From NCBI GenBank assembly GCA_030052745.1, contig JANBVO010000044.1, positions 1 to 64,000 on the forward strand: a stretch of 64,000 nt of DNA, read 5' to 3'. Below the pieces are notes generated by a model. The model did no database searches, had not been told where the DNA came from, and was given only the letters and a program-made list of their open reading frames with translations. This stretch comes from Pleurostoma richardsiae. Its lineage: Eukaryota; Ascomycota; Sordariomycetes; Calosphaeriales; Pleurostomataceae. A program made the translations under genes and the position numbers. This document shows, piece by piece, positions 44,681 through 56,294 of this stretch; position 1 is the first letter of the stretch; the number at the start of each line of letters is the position of its first letter.

Positions 44681-46876
44681 TTATGGAGCTGGACCAGGAA
44701 GGCCTTGTATGGGCTCCAGGTGCGGATCGACCGTGAAAGGGAGCCATGTGGTAGTGCCCGTAAACCAGCCATTTTCAGGAGCATCAGGTGAGTGAAAAGG
44801 CTCTTGAACTGGATTTTGTTCAGCGCCGAATGGGAGATCCTGATACCCAGATACCGTTGCTTGTTCTGGCAACGGATCCCAGGAGCTCCCACCTAGACTG
44901 AAGTCCGCTATATTACCGGGCAAAGGGACTCCTTGGGTTGCAAATAAGGACGGCGTGCCTCGAGCAGAGGACGACGGGTCACGCGAGGGTTGTCCGAGAA
45001 GGTTGCCGCTGAGATCGGATTCGGTATATAAGGAGACGAAGCTAAGATCAACTGCTGAGTCTCGGTTTGCCGCTAGGAACCTCTTGCTTAGTGGCGACTG
45101 TTTCTGCGGAGTCTGCTGGGCTCGTGGTGGTCTATTCCTGTAGTCTTTATGCTTGCTCTCTTCGTTGCATTCCCTAAACAAGTCGATGAAGTGATTGTCC
45201 AGAACTGATCCGAGAGTGTCCAGTCCCCTGGGGCTAAGACCAACTTGCCTCAAACTGGAAATAAGCGATGGTAGGGCAGAGCAGTATTTCTCATGCAGCT
45301 CAAAATGCTCCATGACAGCACAGTACTCTGGATTTGTTCTCGGTCAGGTCACCGAAAGCTCCAAGAACCCAAATGTAGTGCTCACCGTATGGCTGGATGG
45401 CCGTTCCAGGAAACAACAAGTCCCATATCTTCTGCCACTGCACTTCTATCGAGTCGCACACGCGCCCCTTCTTGCTCCGAAGTTTCGCTGCAATCTCCTG
45501 GTCGATTCCGTCTTCCGCATCGAAGAGGTCCGCATCTGCAGGCACAAGAGTGCAGAGACCGTTGATGAACAGCTGATGCCCAAGCAGCTCGTCTTCGGTG
45601 GCGAAGCGGGTTCGACATCGCAGGCATTGGAAGGGTGATGGGGCAAACCTTCTGTGACAGTCCTGGATGTGACGACTAGACCTATGTCAGCCCCTTTCCG
45701 TCCGTCCGTGCCGGCTCTTGCATTGACTTACCGCAGTTCCGCAGTGTCGGTAAACACAGTGAGAGCGCACAGCCGATAGTCTCTTACGTTGAATCGCAGA
45801 GGATTCTTTTTGCGATAAGGACAGCTCATCCTGACCGACGAATCTACCCTTGCTCGCTTCGGCGGACTAGGTTCGCCAGATGGGTCGGTGTCATCCCCGT
45901 CCGAGTTGCGATCACCTTGATTGCGGTTCTTGTTACCACGCCCTTTCCTCTTCCCTCCTTCACCTCTCAGGAATGAATTCTGGCTTGACCCAGTGAGCGA
46001 CGAGGACCCAGATGCGTTCGTTGGAAACCGGCTCAGTCCCCCTGCTTGACGGATGTTGTAGCCGTCCTGATCTGCTGCCCAATCCAAATCTCCTAGGAAG
46101 TTCCGGACAACTGATTGGCACCTAGGCAATGCGTCGTTAGCTTCGCGTAGGAGTCCCAGTGCCGCCGTCAGGGTTCTCTTTAGAGCCGTTTCTGTCCTGT
46201 TCTCTATAACTGAACTCGCATCCGAAGTGTAGACGCTTTCGTTTGGCGTATATATCTTTCTGTCTTTCGCAAAGGATGTGCCTGCACTAGGCGAAGAGAC
46301 CTCATCAAGGCATATCGGTGAGGGGGGTCGCAGTGTTGGATTTTCAGTCGGGCCTTGAAGGGGTGTCTGCTGGCGGGAGTCTAGCCATTTCGAGCTATAG
46401 GAGACATCCTCGGAGGACCGATTTAAGTCAAGTGTGTCAGGGACATCCAAGTCTTCCTCTCGACCTAGTCCACCTTCTGGCTCTGTTTCCTTGAGACGAA
46501 TCGAAAGACTTCCCAGTGAAGCAAGGCTGGTACATGATGATATAGAACGTGGATGCGCGGGGCAATGGTCCTCGCATGAGCTTATTTGGCTAATTGGACT
46601 ATCCATTGTCGAGCATGAGCCGAGGGTGCTGCGGGAGGTCCAGGCTTCAGGGAGCTGGGGGGTGACGGCCCATCCAAGGGGAGACCGGTCGGGCCGGCCA
46701 TGGTCACTCTCTATGTGGCTCAGGGACTTGCTTCCACGCAAGGAAATGGGAAATGCCAAGCTTTCTCCTGAATTCGCAGGGAACCCGAAGCCAGAGTTCT
46801 TCAGGCCGATGCTTTCTGTCGCACCTTCTGCTTGATTAGAGGGTGATGAAGGCCTTGCCTTTGCAGGTCCAGACAT
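44681..46876 (-). CDS. Fungal C2H2-type zinc finger protein
   Basis: Exons 46876-45732, 45681-45386 and 45327-44681 give 695 aa. The long N-terminal half is disordered, Ser/Pro-rich and ends in a basic patch (GGKRKGRGNKNRNQGD, PPKRARVD) that could be a nuclear localisation signal. Next comes a zinc-finger pair of the kind common in filamentous fungi: SCPYRKKNPLRF...YRLCAL, then SRHIQDCHRRF and FQCLRCRTRF...LLGHQ. The region after this (WQKIWDLLFPGT, EYCAVMEHFELHE) is a conserved 'IWxxLFP' tail seen in fungal C2H2 proteins often tied to NACHT/heterokaryon genes. The exact function is unknown. The final third is again disordered. Confidence 0.85.
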
Positions 46877-47921
46877 GGTGCCCAGGATGGAGCCTTGAGA
46901 GCTTCCCCACGCCTGAAAACTATCGTGATGGAGTAACGACGGACTGGCGGGAAATATTCATGCAGTAGGGAGAAGTCGAAGCAGTGCGATGGTTTTGAGG
47001 GCCCCATTGCTGACGCCTAAGTCGGCAGGCTAAAGCAGGGCTGCATCGCCCGTTATTGGCTGCCTCTCCTATATTTAGGACAATTCTCTTGCAGTCCTGG
47101 CGAATTCCAGGAACTGGCCTGCAGCAAGGAGAGAGGGTCACACCGCAGCCCTATTGGTCGCGCAAGCCAGGCTCCAGCTGCAAGGAGTCGCAAGATCAGT
47201 AGTGCAGCTGATCCCTTATTACCGGATTACCAATATCCTATACAATATTTCCAGCATAAGTATCCTACGTTACAAGCGCACTGTTTCAACTTAATCGTTG
47301 CCTAATGTATGTAGCCTTCTTGGTGGTGGCATAGCTTCTTATTCCTCTCATCTGCATGATGTAGGTAGCAGGGCTCTGTATTGATCTCTCATGTTCTAGG
47401 ATTAACCAGTTGTCCCAGCGCTCGTAGTCATCGTCATTGACAGTTACGGCTGTCACGGCTGTTGAGCCGTCTACGTCCCTATCCACGACCGAGGATGTTC
47501 AAAGAGATAGGTCTTGGTTTATACGAGACACCAGTCCAGAAGAACGACCGTTGAAACACACAGGACAGATGTTCTGCCTGCAGGTTTCGTCCTCTCGTTG
47601 TCTAGCAGCTTCCGGACACAGCGGAGCTCTACGGGTTGCGGGGTAGTGTTGTTACAGCAGATGTTATCAAGGATCATCAGAGGCCGGCCCCAACAGACAA
47701 CGAAACACCACAGCGTCTTCATGACGCGATAAGAATTTGGGATCAGCAGGTTGCATTAGTGCATGGACCCGCCTGCTACGAAAATGACCCCTGAGAACAA
47801 TCTGACCCCATCAAGCAGCAGAACACTTCCATAAAACCATACCATCGGCGGCAATCTACTCCTAGGAGCCTTACCATTTCTCTTACAATTCCTTACATTA
47901 CGGCACCATAGCACTGATGGA
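46877..47921. other. Intergenic, divergent promoter region
   Basis: 1.05 kb between the C2H2 gene (minus) and the Zn2Cys6 gene (plus). No gene; short unsupported frames only. Confidence 0.4.
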
Positions 47922-49620
47922 ATGGACCCGCAGGGCAAACGTCCTGCTCGGCGCAAACGCTCAACCAGTGGGTGCATAACTTGCGTACAGTCCAAGGTGA
48001 AGTGTGACGAAACCCGACCAGTCTGCCAGCGCTGTCAACGTCTGGGAAAGGAGTGCACATGGCCTGGAATAAGGCTCTCGCTCCGGGAGCGGCGACGCGG
48101 CCAAGGGGCCCCGAAGAGCCGCGGGGTCTTCAACCCACGGCCGATCCGGCCTTCAAACACGAGAGCCCAGTCCCTGGGGTGCAACGAGGCCATTTCTCCA
48201 ACCCATTTCGCACATCTTGATTTCAATAGCTCTGCATTCTCTACCATTGTCGTCACTGCCTTGACGGAGCATGTCGCTAATATGTCTGTCCCTCCGCCGC
48301 TGGCTGCCTGGCACATCACCTCGACAGTACTCTGCGGCCCGCTTGAGCAGGAAGCTCTTTACTTTTACGAGAATGTCTTCGGGAAGCTGTCCCCCAAGAC
48401 ATTTATTTGGTCACTCTTGGCCGTTGTACTGCGGTATGCTTTTGATGACGCGACGACTATGCACTTACTCCTTGCTGCATGCCTAGCCCACATGTCGCAG
48501 CAGCGGGAGGACCAAGCAACGATGCGGAGCGCCAAGTTGCACTTTGATGTCGGATCCAGGTTACTCGTCGCCGGCTCACAAGCCGATCAGGTCGACCATT
48601 GCAGAAGCTTCATAAACTTCTGGTTCCTGCAGCTCATCTACCGGGCCATTTGGGACGAGCAAGCCCGTTGCGCAATGAAGAAGCTCAGTGCTTCCATGGC
48701 GCAGTACGTCCAGAGATACGGACTCCTCGACATGCTTCAGGAAGAGGATCGTACTGGTGGCCCAGGAGCTGGTTCGGGCAAGCCAAGGTACGAACAGGCT
48801 CTGCCTGTCGCCGAGAAGGGCTTTCTCGCCCGCTTTCTCCTCTTCGTGGCTTACGAGGACTTGGATTCGGAATTCTGCGACGCCGGAGGCGCGCTGTCAA
48901 GCCTCATTTTGGTACACGGCGCAACGTCTGATGCCATTTTTGTCGCATCACAGAACTCGCATGCACCCTTCGGGCCTGATTACCCCCCTGAAGAGCTGGC
49001 GGACGATATTGCACGATCAAAGCCGCTAGAGATGCACTTCCATGCAAATCTTGCGCTGGCTCAGATAAATCAGCTCTACAAACAGTCCAACCCGAGCGCT
49101 CAGGAGCTTCGAGACGTCTACGACCGCCTGCAGTGGATCAGACAGGTAGGTCAGGCATGGAAGGACTCCTGTTCAGTAGAATTTGCTGACGTTTGCGGGC
49201 TTACAGCAATATGCGAACATTTTCCAGCTAGCTGAAACTCCCTGTGGCGTGGGTGAGAAGTTGATGACCACCACGGCGTCTGTCGTGGCAAATTTCAAGG
49301 CTGTTCTCGTCTATTGCCTCCGGGCTATGGCCGCCCAGCCCTCCTTGTCAGGCGACAGTGGTACAGCAGAGAAGCTGAGGGCTGCAAAGCAGGATCTGAT
49401 CTACTCTGTGTGCGATTCACTGATGCACGATGGCCGATACTCACTAGTTTGGAGAGGCCAGTGGCCTGTTTTTCTAGCTGCAATTGAAACAGAAGACGTG
49501 GTCCACGCCGACTGGTTACTGCAGAAGCTCGGAAACAATCGATACTCAAGGCTGTTGAAGGAGGGCTCGAGCAAGTCGTTGCGTTACTGTACATGCTTGG
49601 AAGTCGGATATTGTTCTTGA
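47922..49620 (+). CDS. Zn2Cys6 transcription factor, fungal_trans_2 type
   Basis: Exons 47922-49145 and 49207-49620 give 545 aa as modelled. The N-terminal cluster is CITCVQSKVK-C-DETRPV-CQRC-QRLGKE-C, followed by TWPG, the standard start of the PF11951-type group. The body has YFYENVFGKLSPKTFIWSL, TMHLLLAACLAHMSQQ, FINFWFLQLIYRAIW and the C-terminal GQWPVFLAAIETEDVVHADW landmark. The last 20 residues after RYSRLLKE look unlike the family. Another frame reads GLEQVVALLYMLGSR immediately downstream, so the end may be frameshifted or misread. DNA-binding regulator of unknown targets. Confidence 0.85.
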
Positions 49621-50541
49621 GCGGCCACTGGCAGCGATTTGAGCTTTTAATCGAGGCAAGGTTGTTGAAGACTTCCCAAAATGGAGCAAGACGTCGTGTC
49701 ACCCTGCCATCTTATACTCCTCCGCCATCATTTTGTCGCAGACGCTTCAAAGCTGACACACAGGGATATACGGCCACTGATGGAGTAAACGGACAACGTA
49801 CGTGTTTCGCTCCACAATCCATGCTTCCTTCGGCTCGACCCAAAAGCCGTCGCCTCCTTCTTTGTGATGACTACCTTCACATTCAGCGTCCTGTTCCCAG
49901 TCACGTGGAGATGGCGGTGGTGCCCAGGCCGGGGAAGAACACGCCGCACAGAGGCGCGATCTAGCGGATGCCGTACTGAAGTGTCCCTGCGTAGAGGAGC
50001 AGTCCGCGGGGCACCAGCAAGCTACCCGGCCGAAGCGACGGGAGCCTGCGTTCGGGCTTCATCGCTCCTATGCCCCCAGATGTCTCATCATCCCTCCTGA
50101 CACAATGCCCAATGCGATGTTGTGACGATGGTCCCCAGCCCGAATGCAAGGTAAGTCAGGCCTACATTCCCGCTGCTTATGCGGTAACTTTCCATAAATG
50201 CCGAGGTGGTAGAGGTAGAGAAGACGATGTAGATACAGCTATGAGTAATTTTGCGCAGAGCAAGAGCAAGAAGACAATGTGAGAGAGAAATAGCAGTTTC
50301 GTCCGGCGCGGCATTTCCGGTCAGAATGCGGCACGGGATCTCCCAACAGGTTACGGATGATGAAAGGACGTGGGTCAGTTTCTGGTGATTGTATTGCGGA
50401 AGGCTCGCTTCTGTCCGAATCGAACGATTTATGCTGCTACATCTGAGTCTATTCACGAGCTAATAGACCTGGCAGACGGGAAGAAGTTGTATGTACAGTA
50501 AGGCCCACATGCAAGATAGGTTCTCCGAGAATGTTGCTCGC
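49621..50541. other. Convergent 3' region, no gene
   Basis: 921 bp between the regulator and the alcohol dehydrogenase 3' ends. Only short unsupported frames. Confidence 0.4.
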
Positions 50542-51760
50542 TCAGTTAACCAACACGTAGCGATATCTGGCTTTCCCATGGTCCATGTCCACGATGGCCT
50601 GGTTTGCTTCGCTCATCGGCCGTACCTGAACTCGAGGCTTCACCTTCTTCTCGGCGGCAAACTGCAACATCTCCCTGATCTCGCCTGGAGCGCCGATCAA
50701 CGACCCCTGAAGCTTGATTCTTCCCATGATTAATGATGGTGCGGGCAGCTGGAACAGTCCGTCGTCGGGGTTCCCCACCTGGACAAAAGCTCCGTCATGT
50801 CGTAGGAGGGACAGGTATTCGCCCATTGGCATCTGTCGATGATCAGCTATGTTGATACGGGAAGACAGAACCGGGGTGCCTACCTTGGACGAAGAGACGG
50901 TCGACAGAATAATATCAAGAGACCTAATATTCTTCTTCACCCAGTCAGGGTCATCGTCGGTCGCGATATAAGTATCCGCACCGAGCGCAATTACGTCACT
51001 CTGTTTGTTAGATCTCCTAGAGATAGCGACGACTCGGTCTGCCCCAAGAGCCTTTGCCCAAAGCACGGCGAAATGTCCCAGTCCGCCGAGGCCGATTATT
51101 CCCACCTTCTTTCCTGGGCCACAACCGTTATGTTTGAGTGGAGAGTAGGTCGTGATACCAGCGCATAGCATTGGTGCAGCAAACTCCGAGGGGATTTCGT
51201 CGGGGATCTTGAAAACGAAGTGCGACGGCGATCGCTTGTAGAGCCCATATCCGCCCTGCGACTTGTCCCCCGTGAAGTGGACTCCTGCGTAGGTGCCGAC
51301 AAATCTGACTGGGCAGAACTGCTCCAGACCAGAAGCGCACTCTTCGCAGTCACCGAAGCGGCCCAAGCATGAGTCGCACTGTGCGCCTACACCGACACGG
51401 TCACCAACTTTGATGCCGCCTTCGACCTTCGAGCCAACTCGAACGGCAGTTCCCACGATCTCGTGCCCCGGGCAGCATGGATAATCGGTAGGGCCCTAAG
51501 GGACGGTGTCAGCGATACAGGACCAGAGCGGAGGTCGTCAAACGATAGTACAGGCACCGCCGTTAGAGATGTTTGTCTCTTACCCAGCCACTTCTTAGCG
51601 TATGTAAGTCCGATCCACATACACCGCAGTGCGTCACCTTGATGTCGACGTCTGTCTCCTCCCATGCTTTCGGCTGGAACTCAGACCAGACCATCTTCCC
51701 TTCCGCTGAAGACGCGTCAAGCCCCATCCAGCCTTCGAATTTGTAATCCTTGGAAGCCAT
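50542..51760 (-). CDS. NADP-dependent zinc alcohol dehydrogenase, ADH6/CAD-like
   Basis: Exons 51760-51584, 51495-50884 and 50832-50542 give 359 aa. Catalytic zinc ligands are visible as THCGVCGSDLHT (Cys45) and PGHEIVG (His70-Glu71). The structural zinc lobe is CDSCLGRFGDCEECASGLEQ plus the following FC. The nucleotide loop is GIIGLGGLGHFAVLWAKALG. The SRRSNK after the dinucleotide fold suggests NADP preference, as in yeast Adh6/Adh7 and plant cinnamyl alcohol dehydrogenases, which reduce aromatic and branched aldehydes. The second intron is 51 nt and free of stops, so its retention would add 17 residues. Expected cytosolic. A TATA box lies 135 nt upstream. Confidence 0.92.
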
Positions 51761-52568
51761 CACCAGTATGCAGAGTAATCAACAGAGTTGTCGATAGTGA
51801 AACTGCTGCACCGGAGGGCAGACGGTGATCTAATGATGCAATTGAGAAGGAGAAAGATCTAGGAACGCAGCTTCCAGAGTGCGGAAGAGTGCAACTTTAT
51901 AGGTTTTCTGGTAGGGTCTAGCGGCGATTGAAGCCCCTTCATAACGAGAATCAGGAATCGGCTTGTAGTCTACTGACAACGGCTAATAACGGAGGCTTGC
52001 GATGTCAATTTGCAAGTCCCAGGAGCGTCAAAAATCCGTTGTGAACCACCAAGTTTGCCCACTGTGGGCCTTGCACACCACACAAGCGGACGTGCCCGCA
52101 CCTACCGGAAGGCACCCGCAGCCATGATGATGATGTGTCTCACCTGCGAGTTTACGGCTTGTCAGTGGTGGGCTAGGGCGTGGTCTCAGTTACTCTTGAC
52201 AGGGGTCAGGGAAGTCGTTTTGCAGTGCTAGATCCAGATAACGCTGACGCTCATGCAACCTGCTGATGGCTTGCCTCGAGCAGGTCGGACGGAAGAAGCC
52301 GCATATCCCATGGCACTACACAGCGTACTGTTTCACTGTGCGAGAAACTAGCCTTTTGACTGCCTGGGTTCTCTAGGAGGATAGCTGATCGAGATGTAGG
52401 GACGGACCCGTTGTGAGACTCAGGATACATTATCCGCAGACTACGTTGTGGATGTAGTTCTACACAGCCAAGCATAAATAGACGCACTACCCAGCAAGCT
52501 ATTGTCTTTGCGGGAGTATACTGTTGCGCATTTCATTTTCGCAGAACCCATACTCAAGCCGAGTCGAC
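51761..52568. promoter_or_regulatory. Divergent promoter between ADH and cupin genes
   Basis: A minus-strand TATAAAG (plus 51895-51901) serves the ADH side. A weaker AGCATAAATA at 52471-52480 lies about 90 nt before the cupin ATG. There is no gene in the 808 bp. Confidence 0.5.
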
Positions 52569-52961
52569 ATGTCATCCACCATTATCTTCCCTGGCTCCCA
52601 GGGCAACAACGGCACACAGCGAGTCACTGCCACCTTCACCGGGGATGTCTATCTAGGCTTGATCCATGCGGAGGCGAACGTCGCGATTGCCAACGTTACC
52701 TTCATGCCCTGCGCACGCACCCACTGGCATACTCACGAGCACGGCCAGATGATAAAGGTGGTGACCGGGTCTGGCTGGATATGCGATAAGGGAGGGATTC
52801 CGCGGCAGATTAGGGCTGGCGATACGGCCTGGGCCCCTGCTGGCACGACCCATTGGCATGGCGCGGATGCCGGCAGTGTCATGACTCACCAGGTCATCGC
52901 TTTCGGCAAGACAACATGGCTTGCAGAGGTGACGGATGACGAGTATAACAAGAAGGACTAG
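52569..52961 (+). CDS. Small cupin-fold metalloprotein
   Basis: A single exon of 130 aa. An upstream in-frame ATG at 52524 would add 15 residues; I prefer MSSTIIFPGSQGNNGTQRVT because homologous small cupins start this way. Motif 1 is THWHTHEHGQMIKVVTGSGW, motif 2 is GTTHWHGADAGS. The ligand set would be His-x-His, a Gln in place of the usual Glu, and the motif-2 His. This 3-His/1-Gln site is that of TM1287-like small cupins and of manganese-dependent bacterial hydroxynitrile lyases. Whether this one is an enzyme is open. Divergent from the ADH. Confidence 0.88.
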   Translation: MSSTIIFPGSQGNNGTQRVTATFTGDVYLGLIHAEANVAIANVTFMPCARTHWHTHEHGQMIKVVTGSGWICDKGGIPRQIRAGDTAWAPAGTTHWHGADAGSVMTHQVIAFGKTTWLAEVTDDEYNKKD

Positions 52962-53893
52962 GGGGCGCATAACTGCGCCACCAGTCCGCCGCCGTCTGAA
53001 TCGTGTGCATGCTGGTACTTCCCAGCGGATTAGCCCCAGCAGGGATCCAACGAGATGTAGATTTTGACTCCAGTCTGAAGGATAGAGTCATCAAGAAGCC
53101 ATATTAGACAGCAGAATCTTCAGGTGCCACGTGAGGGGAAATGGAGTTGCTTCTGTATTCTTGAATGCTGCTTCGCAATGTTATAGACGTAAAATCACAG
53201 CGCCGATTCCAATTACAGGAACTCTCCAAATGGGGTTACATATACGCATGAAAGCGAGAAACTTGGGTGTCTATGCAACCTGCTTACTATGTACATCGTT
53301 TCGGCAGCACTGTTTTAGAGGACGCCTCATCGTACGTGCTCTTGACAATAGGCATGGCAGGGAACATGGCGCTACTGCACGGCTTCTTTCGTGATGATCC
53401 GCTCTTCATCCCTACCGTACAGCAGGGGACAGCCAAATGTACCCGCTAAGCATTTGCTCGCGGCGCGCGGTTCTGCGTGGGCGGCACGCTGGTGCCAGCA
53501 CGCAGAGACTACACTGGAGGTGAGTTTAAGGTTGAGGCTAATGCACTCTGCTTACGGTACGAAGTGCACGCCCAACAATCCCCGCCAGGGCGGGCTTGCT
53601 GAAGCTCGGCACGGCTTTGTCAGTCATGCCGAGTCTTAATCGCGAGTCCGACAAGAGATGAAAATAAGCACTAGCTTTACTTGAAAGCCAGTGACAAGAC
53701 TTCAAGCTTCTCTGGTGCAACTGGAAGGAGGGGACAGGACGGCCGGAGTTAGCATGTCCCGGAGAAACGGTTGAAGTCGGGGATTGACAAAACACAAACG
53801 ACAAGTAGAGAGAGGGCCTGGGTTGCGGCAATATGATCTCATGTCTGGCAGCGACGATCTATTGAGGACTGTATACGGTAAAGTTACAACCCC
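52962..53893. other. Intergenic, no gene
   Basis: 932 bp between the 3' ends of the cupin and esterase genes. No supported frame or repeat. Confidence 0.4.
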
Positions 53894-54805
53894 TCAAGCC
53901 GGAAGCCCAGCCCAAATATTCGAGCTCAGCGTCTCATTCGGCTTGATCCACCTCTCAAGACATGGATCCTCAGTATAGTGCGCATCGCCGTGAACGACCG
54001 GCGGGTGGCCCAGCAGGAGGTCCGCCACCATCCTCCCGAACACGACGCTTCCGTAATCGTTGAGGTGCGTCGTGTCGTTCCCATTCAAATCATAGACCTG
54101 CGCCGAGGCGTTCCCGATGGCGTCCACGTACGCCAAGCTGGCAGCATTGAGGTCGATGTACCGCGTGCTGGAGGCCTTCGCCGCGGCGATGGTTGCCAGA
54201 CGCTCGTTGTGGAGCGAGTCGGTTGCGTTGTGGTCGGAGGTGAAGGCGCGGCGTGTAAGCGGCGTGACGAGGATCTACAACGAGGTCAGCATCAACCAGC
54301 AAGAAATGGCGACGAATGAGACATACTGGAGTGCCGCCAGCCGTCTTAACCTCTCCAGCGAGATTCTCTAAATTTGTCTGGTACTGCGACAGCGAGATGT
54401 TGGCCGCGGGCTTCTGATCGTTGTGCCCAAACTGCGTGGGTTCGTCAACAACTGGCCACCCATTGCGGGAGAGAAAAGGCTGACTTGTATGGTAACATAA
54501 CAGTCATAACTAGCGCTGTTGTTCTTCAGGCTGCCAACGACCCTGGACCAGTCGCCGCCGGCTACGAACGATACCGTTGTCGCACCGTTGTGGCCGTAGT
54601 TAATACCCCAGGCGGGACTCTTCAGAAACGAGAGGAAGCCATTACCCCAGCCGCCTCCACCAGAAGATTGCACTGCAGTCGTCGAGTCACCGGCCAGGAA
54701 GAAGGCAGGGGGCTTTGTACTACATCCGGTCGGACACTTGCCTTGGGCTGGCAGGGCAGCGGTAAGCAGAGGCAGCATAAGAAGGGAAATAGAAGAAGAG
54801 ATCAT
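53894..54805 (-). CDS. Rhamnogalacturonan acetylesterase-like SGNH hydrolase (CE12)
   Basis: Exons 54805-54485, 54431-54327 and 54274-53894 give 268 aa. The signal peptide is MISSSISLLMLPLLTAALPA. SGNH blocks occur in order: PAFFLAGDSTTA (nucleophile Ser41), WGINYGHNGATT, FGHNDQKP (the block III Asn, restored across intron 1) and DTTHLNDYGS (catalytic Asp-x-x-His). This is the CE12 layout of fungal rhamnogalacturonan acetylesterases, which remove acetyl groups from pectin side regions outside the cell. Several N-glycosylation sequons (NNSA, NATD, NDTT, NETL) agree with secretion. With the GH11 xylanase it points to plant-wall degradation. Confidence 0.92.
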
Positions 54806-55391
54806 GACTTCGGTTCAAGGAGACGGCATCGACATCATCCAGTAGTTTCACTTACCAAGAGAAGCCGAGCATGGCAAGGTCGGATCCCTTCCCTCATTAT
54901 ATCGCTCGCCTGTGTCTGAACCGTCCGGAAGGCTCCGGGGTACTAAATCGTCCGCTGTCATCGTAGAAGACGACCGGCATCGCTCCTCGCCATAACAAAG
55001 CCCCGAGGATTCAGTATAATAGGTGGATATATTGCCAATCAACAGCAAACTGGAGCCTTCTCCAACTACTAAACGCGGCTGAAAGGAAGCTCCTGATCAC
55101 GCAGAATGCGGTCATGATGTGGGGAGACAGACCGCGGAGAAATTCTGCCCGGGCGGCGGAGTGCGGGGAGCACCGGATACCGGAGCCGAGCAGATCGCTT
55201 GAAATGCATCGAGCAATGCTCCCGTCCCCTTCACCACTCACTCTTTGGCGTGCCGTCCAGAGAAAGAAGCCGTGCAAGCGATTTGTGCCGCTCTTCTGAG
55301 GCCCGACTGCAAGGCTTGGCGCCACACCTGCAGGGCGTCAAGGGAGCAGACAAAAAGATACAACACGTAAGGGGTTCAAAAAGCAAAGGAC
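54806..55391. other. Intergenic
   Basis: No gene. It contains the esterase promoter on the left. On the right are two T5 runs (minus strand; plus 55378-55382 and 55352-55356) that would end RNA polymerase III transcription of the tRNA gene, the nearer one about 10 nt past its end. Confidence 0.5.
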
Positions 55392-55506
55392 TGGACTCTC
55401 CAGGACTCGAACCCGGGACCTCGCGCATACCTGGAACTCCCTCAAGGGGAGATCCTCTCGAAAGATCGATGCTAAGCGCGCGCTCTACCACCTGAGCCAA
55501 GAGCCC
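55392..55506 (-). tRNA. tRNA-Ala(AGC) with a 42-nt intron
   Basis: Read on the minus strand, GGGCTCT pairs with AGAGTCC in a 7-bp acceptor stem that includes the G3:U70 pair, the identity mark of alanine tRNAs, with discriminator A. The D arm GCTC-AGGTGGTA-GAGC follows. The anticodon stem CGCGC/GCGCG holds loop TTAGCA...T with anticodon AGC. The T arm is CCGGG-TTCGAGT-CCTGG. The intron sits at the canonical 37/38 position; without it the mature tRNA is 73 nt. A box (TGGCTCAGGTGG) and B box (GGTTCGAGTCC) match the Pol III consensus, and a T5 run follows the 3' end. Confidence 0.93.
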
Positions 55507-56294
55507 AACTACTCAACCAATTGATCTGATTGGTCGGCTTCCGTGATCGAGCGGTGCGGTATTTTTCTTGATGTTGTCGTGGTAGGGTTGTGGGCGAGCA
55601 GATGTGGAAATTTGAGGCCTAGGGGATTTGTCTAGTGAAACGGAGACGGGCCGCGCTGGGTGCCGTGGCTGGTCGGTCCGTTGGTCCCACTTCTGGGACG
55701 GCGGCTCTGCCGGAGCATGCGTCTGATGCAAGTGCTAGACGTCAAGATGAGAACAAGGTCTTTGATGCGTTGCGGATGGGAAAGATAGACAAGATAGACC
55801 AGGTTGCGGAAGCAGAGGACCGCTACAATGTCCGAGGTACCATTGCGATTATGAGATGGATTTGAGGCTCTGCGGGGAGGCACGTGTTGAGGGATCTGGG
55901 GAAGCAGAGCCTCTCTCATGTATCGTCAAGTAGGATGAACATGCCAATAGATGGACAAGGTCTCAGGTTTCCGTAGATGCACATCATATACAAGTGCGAA
56001 GGCGCCAGCTTGTAGTGGCTCCAGCTCGGTCCCAGGGCCAGTCATGCAGGAAACGGTTTGACATACTGAGTCCTAGTCACCTACTAGGAGCGATCTGTAG
56101 CCAGCAAAATGCATTCGGGGTATTCTATCTACTGTACAGGGTACAGGTACACATGTTTGGTATCCAGCTCGTAGCAACCTATAAATTCGTAATCGATCGT
56201 CCAGCCACGTACGCCAGACGCCGTTCCCTTCCCATCAAGCGAACCCGAAGCCGCCGGTGCATGTGCATCATCAAGTACATACGAGCGTACATCA
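55507..56294. other. Intergenic between tRNA and SEN2
   Basis: 788 bp without a supported gene; 5' flank of the tRNA and 3' flank of SEN2. Confidence 0.4.
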
